The notes beneath the pieces were generated by a model. That model was given only the letters and a program-made list of their open reading frames with translations. It was not told the DNA's origin and did no database searches. DNA of 64,000 nt from Pedobacter cryoconitis (GTDB lineage: Bacteria > Bacteroidota > Bacteroidia > Sphingobacteriales > Sphingobacteriaceae): positions 782,046-846,045 of the forward strand of contig JAAAFW010000015.1 of NCBI GenBank assembly GCA_019352875.1, in the 5' to 3' direction. The translations under genes and the position numbers were made by a program. How positions within the stretch are numbered: the first letter of the stretch is position 1; every line of letters starts with the position of its first letter. Positions 61,814 through 64,000 of this stretch are shown here, piece after piece.

Positions 61814-62413
61814 ATGCCGCAAAAAAATACCGGGACCGAAGAGCTCATTAAAGCTAGCGCAAAAAGACTGTTGTTTGCAGAAGGAAAACTACATGCAACC
61901 ACACAGGAGATTGCCGATGCTGCCGGAGTTAGCCGAACCTCACTACACTATTATTTCCGCTCTAGGGATCTGCTAATTGCTGAGGTATTCCAAGAAGCCA
62001 TGCAAGCACTTAGTGAACGTCTAAATGCATGCATGGAGTCTGATAAGCCGTTCAAAGGGAAACTCGAGTTTTTGATTGACGTCTTTCTTAGGGACATGGC
62101 ATCCTTTCCTTACCAGGAGACGTTTTTAGTTACACAGATGAATACCCTTGGAAAAGAGCTTGTGGAGACGATACACTCAGGTCCTGTAAAAAATTTCCTC
62201 GAAGAAGTTAAATCAGAAATGGATCTGGGTAATCTCAAACCTATGGACCCCTATCTGTTCCTGATAAATCTTTTCTCGCTGTTGTCATATCCCCTGATCA
62301 TGGCTCCGCTTTATAAACAATTGTTTCAACTCACAGATAATGCTTTTTCTGATCTTATCGGTGACCGGAAAAAGATGATACTCGAGCTGCTTTTAAATGA
62401 GACTGATGTTTAA
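61814..62413 (+). CDS. TetR-family regulator of the ABC-F operon
   Basis: 199 residues. N-terminal helix-turn-helix about 8-55 (LIKASAKRLLFAEGKLHATT, EIADAAGVSRTSLHYYFRSR). The remainder is an all-helical ligand domain. Its start is 16 bp after the ABC-F stop, so it is the second gene of the operon. It probably binds the inverted repeat at 60124-60158. Confidence 0.92.
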   Translation: MPQKNTGTEELIKASAKRLLFAEGKLHATTQEIADAAGVSRTSLHYYFRSRDLLIAEVFQEAMQALSERLNACMESDKPFKGKLEFLIDVFLRDMASFPYQETFLVTQMNTLGKELVETIHSGPVKNFLEEVKSEMDLGNLKPMDPYLFLINLFSLLSYPLIMAPLYKQLFQLTDNAFSDLIGDRKKMILELLLNETDV

Positions 62414-62477
62414 AAAAACAGCTGAACAATTATAATAAACAGCCTGAGAAAGCAATTCTTTCAACAGGGGTTTCTGT

Positions 62478-62882
62478 TTAACTTTGGAATTTAGCCGCTG
62501 CTTCGGCGCTAGCAGGCGTAAAGAGGTTCACCAGATTATCGTCCGGATCTCTTAACAATAAAGATTTATTTCCCCAAGGCATTATCGTCGGCTCCTGCAC
62601 TACACGCTCCTTTAAGAAAGCAGATAATTTTTTAAAATCCTGCTGCACGTCATCAACCAGAAATTCAATAATGACACTCCGGTTGAGTGCTGGCTGGGCT
62701 ACGCTGTCTCCGCCAAAGAATTGCAAGGTCTTCGTACTCCCAATAGCAAGAGTTGCTGTTTTGGTTCTCAACTCTGCAAAATCAGGAGTGTACCTAATTG
62801 CATCTAAGCCTGTTACCTGCTCATAAAAACTGATTAGTTCCTCTATTCTCGAGGTAATAATTCGGATGGATACTAAATTCAT
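62478..62882 (-). CDS. VOC family (glyoxalase-like) protein
   Basis: 134 residues, one complete VOC module: LVSIRIITSRIEELISFYEQ, then VTGLDAIRYTPDFAELRTKT, VIIEFLVDDVQQDFKKLSAF, and PWGNKSLLLRDPDDNLVNLF. The DPDDNLVNLF end holds no clear metal Glu (DPDGN-x-IELF is usual), so binding without catalysis, as in bleomycin-resistance-type proteins, is possible. Monocistronic. Confidence 0.85.
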   Translation of the reverse strand: MNLVSIRIITSRIEELISFYEQVTGLDAIRYTPDFAELRTKTATLAIGSTKTLQFFGGDSVAQPALNRSVIIEFLVDDVQQDFKKLSAFLKERVVQEPTIMPWGNKSLLLRDPDDNLVNLFTPASAEAAAKFQS

Positions 62883-63061
62883 TGCTTTTTATTTTAATTA
62901 TGCAGCCAAGGTATCGGGCAGTTGTGACAACTGTTTGTCAGTAGGTATCACTGTTTCTTTGGAAAACTGACTTATTAATTTCATCGATTATAATATTAGA
63001 TAAAACCAAAATCCGCAGTCATTTGATTTGCGGACCTTGGTTTAACGGCATGATTAAGAAA

Positions 63062-63670
63062 TTAGAAAATCATAAAGCCGATACTGGCCTGGAAAGAACT
63101 TGGCTTTGCTTTAAACTCCTTACTGATAGTGGTTAAAGCTCCTTCATATTTCAGATCAAGAGTAAACTTGCCAATATCTACACCCGCTCCTACCTGATAA
63201 CCAATATTAGATTTGTCAAATTTCCGAAAGGATTTAGATACCTGTCTCAAAATTGAAGCTTTGTCATTCAATACATAAGAATAAACACCACCACCAAAAA
63301 TTCTAAGGGTTGTGTTTTCGGACGATAATAGCTTGTACCCAACCAATACCGGGGCTTCAATGCTGTTCCATTTGGCCTGCTGAGCACCGACACTACCGTC
63401 CTCGATTTTTGATCTTTTATGAGCGTACAACAATTCACCCTGTACGTATAATCGTGAAAAATCTACCCGGGTAAAAATCCCTGCATGATAACCCAGTGAG
63501 TACTTAGAATCAAGATTACTCCTGGATAATGAAAGATTAGATAAATTTGTACCTGCTTTAAAACCAATATGTATTGGAGTTTTACTTTGTGATCTGGCTT
63601 CATTACTGATAAATGCAGTACCTGCCAAAAGTAGTATCATTAGTTTTCTAAATTTTAATTGTATTTTCAT
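63062..63670 (-). CDS. PorT-family outer-membrane beta-barrel protein
   Basis: 202 residues with a signal peptide at 1-27. Strand pattern as in PorT/OMP_b-brl_2: HIGFKAGTNLSNLSLSRSNL, YHAGIFTRVDFSRLYVQGEL, EAPVLVGYKLL, RIFGGGVYSYVL, YQVGAGVDIGKFTLDLKYEG, ending FQASIGFMIF. A partly matching hairpin at 63002-63042 probably ends transcription. It follows the last gene of the window (63782 to the edge) by about 111 bp on the same strand. Confidence 0.85.
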   Translation of the reverse strand: MKIQLKFRKLMILLLAGTAFISNEARSQSKTPIHIGFKAGTNLSNLSLSRSNLDSKYSLGYHAGIFTRVDFSRLYVQGELLYAHKRSKIEDGSVGAQQAKWNSIEAPVLVGYKLLSSENTTLRIFGGGVYSYVLNDKASILRQVSKSFRKFDKSNIGYQVGAGVDIGKFTLDLKYEGALTTISKEFKAKPSSFQASIGFMIF

Positions 63671-63781
63671 TTATTTTCTGTTTTCTACAAAAGAGAGACA
63701 TCCGGTGCTGCTACTCGAAATTACTTGATCAATTGCACCTACGCTTTGACCGTAGGCAGCTGTGCAAGGGCTATAAATTGA

Positions 63782-64000
63782 TTAAAATCCAACTTGCAAC
63801 CCTGCTGAAGCATAGGGAGATGCCTTGAAAGAATATCCCTTATCCTGAAAAATGGTTTTTAAGCTTCTATTGGTGATTTGTGCTGTACGGGTAGCATTTA
63901 ATCCAAAAGTGAGCGGTATGGAAACACGTTTTCCTATCTTTATTTCCGGACGCAATCCCAGAACAACGTATTGATGGGTGAATATTTTATTTTTACCCTC
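63782..64000 (-). CDS. Outer-membrane beta-barrel protein, N-terminus cut by window edge
   Basis: 72 codons and a TAA at 63784-63782 remain of a longer gene entering from the right. The fragment is strand-rich: FTHQYVVLGLRPEIKIG, KRVSIPLTFGLNATRTAQIT, then YASAGLQVGF, ending in a terminal Phe, the usual outer-membrane barrel signal. Same strand as the PorT-like gene downstream. Family not resolved. Confidence 0.7.
   Translation of the reverse strand, partial: EGKNKIFTHQYVVLGLRPEIKIGKRVSIPLTFGLNATRTAQITNRSLKTIFQDKGYSFKASPYASAGLQVGF

Overview
The window reads as a chromosome segment of an aerobic or facultative Bacteroidota bacterium, most likely Sphingobacteriaceae (Pedobacter-like). The reasons are: ECF sigma/FecR pairs with a C-terminal FecR domain of Bacteroidota type, SPII lipoproteins with short LxSC boxes, LytS/LytTR two-component systems, a lycopene cyclase of flexirubin/zeaxanthin-making Bacteroidota type, PorT-like barrels, almost no Shine-Dalgarno sequences, and a TTG-N19-TAnnTTTG promoter in front of the tRNA. 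The species assignment is inference. No insertion sequence, CRISPR array or prophage was seen.

Layout. 1-3.2 kb: edge of a His-rich secreted protein, a TetR/SDR unit with a twin palindromic operator, and a secreted CrtC-like lipocalin. 3.2-14.2 kb: housekeeping and metabolic genes (gnd, DinB-like, thioesterase, Na+/H+ antiporter, crtY, nudK with a divergent DeoR regulator, gamma-glutamyltransferase, Nudix, a 23-residue-repeat protein, an LpxL-like acyltransferase). 14.3-19.3 kb: an ECF sigma/anti-sigma pair flanked by two related repeat-barrel outer-membrane proteins, one of which carries the STN signalling domain normally found on TonB-dependent receptors. 19.3-25.9 kb: a thiamin operon (thiS-thiC-thiE-like-thiE-thiG-thiH-thiF) under a TPP riboswitch. 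26-36.5 kb: DUF2931 and small membrane protein, aldo/keto reductase, old yellow enzyme, a secreted PPC-domain protein, a frameshifted serine hydrolase, AI-2E-type permease, NodB-like protein, DUF1223, a haem-binding/cytochrome P460 protein with a lipoprotein partner. 36.5-47.2 kb: Ohr, LytS/LytTR, OmpA-like lipoprotein, 2-hydroxyacid dehydrogenase, small lipoprotein, TerB-like, VOC, PPOX, DUF72, GH2, flavodoxin-like oxidoreductase.

47.3-58.6 kb is more accessory in character. It starts with tRNA-Lys(UUU), then a long AT-rich inverted repeat, a MACPF (perforin-like) lipoprotein resembling Bacteroidales secreted antimicrobial proteins, a secreted protein/LytS/LytTR operon, an aldo/keto reductase with an AraC regulator, and an AraC-controlled TolC-HlyD-MFS efflux operon. 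58.8-64 kb: alpha/beta hydrolase, ABC-F ATPase with its own TetR regulator and a palindromic operator, VOC protein and two outer-membrane barrels, the last cut by the window edge.

The most unusual items are the TonB-receptor-free sigma/FecR/STN-repeat-barrel cassette, the MACPF lipoprotein beside tRNA-Lys, the serine hydrolase whose frameshift looks like loss of one 7-bp repeat unit, the ThiE-like paralogue that has lost its ligand-binding acidic residues, and several unusually long perfect hairpins.
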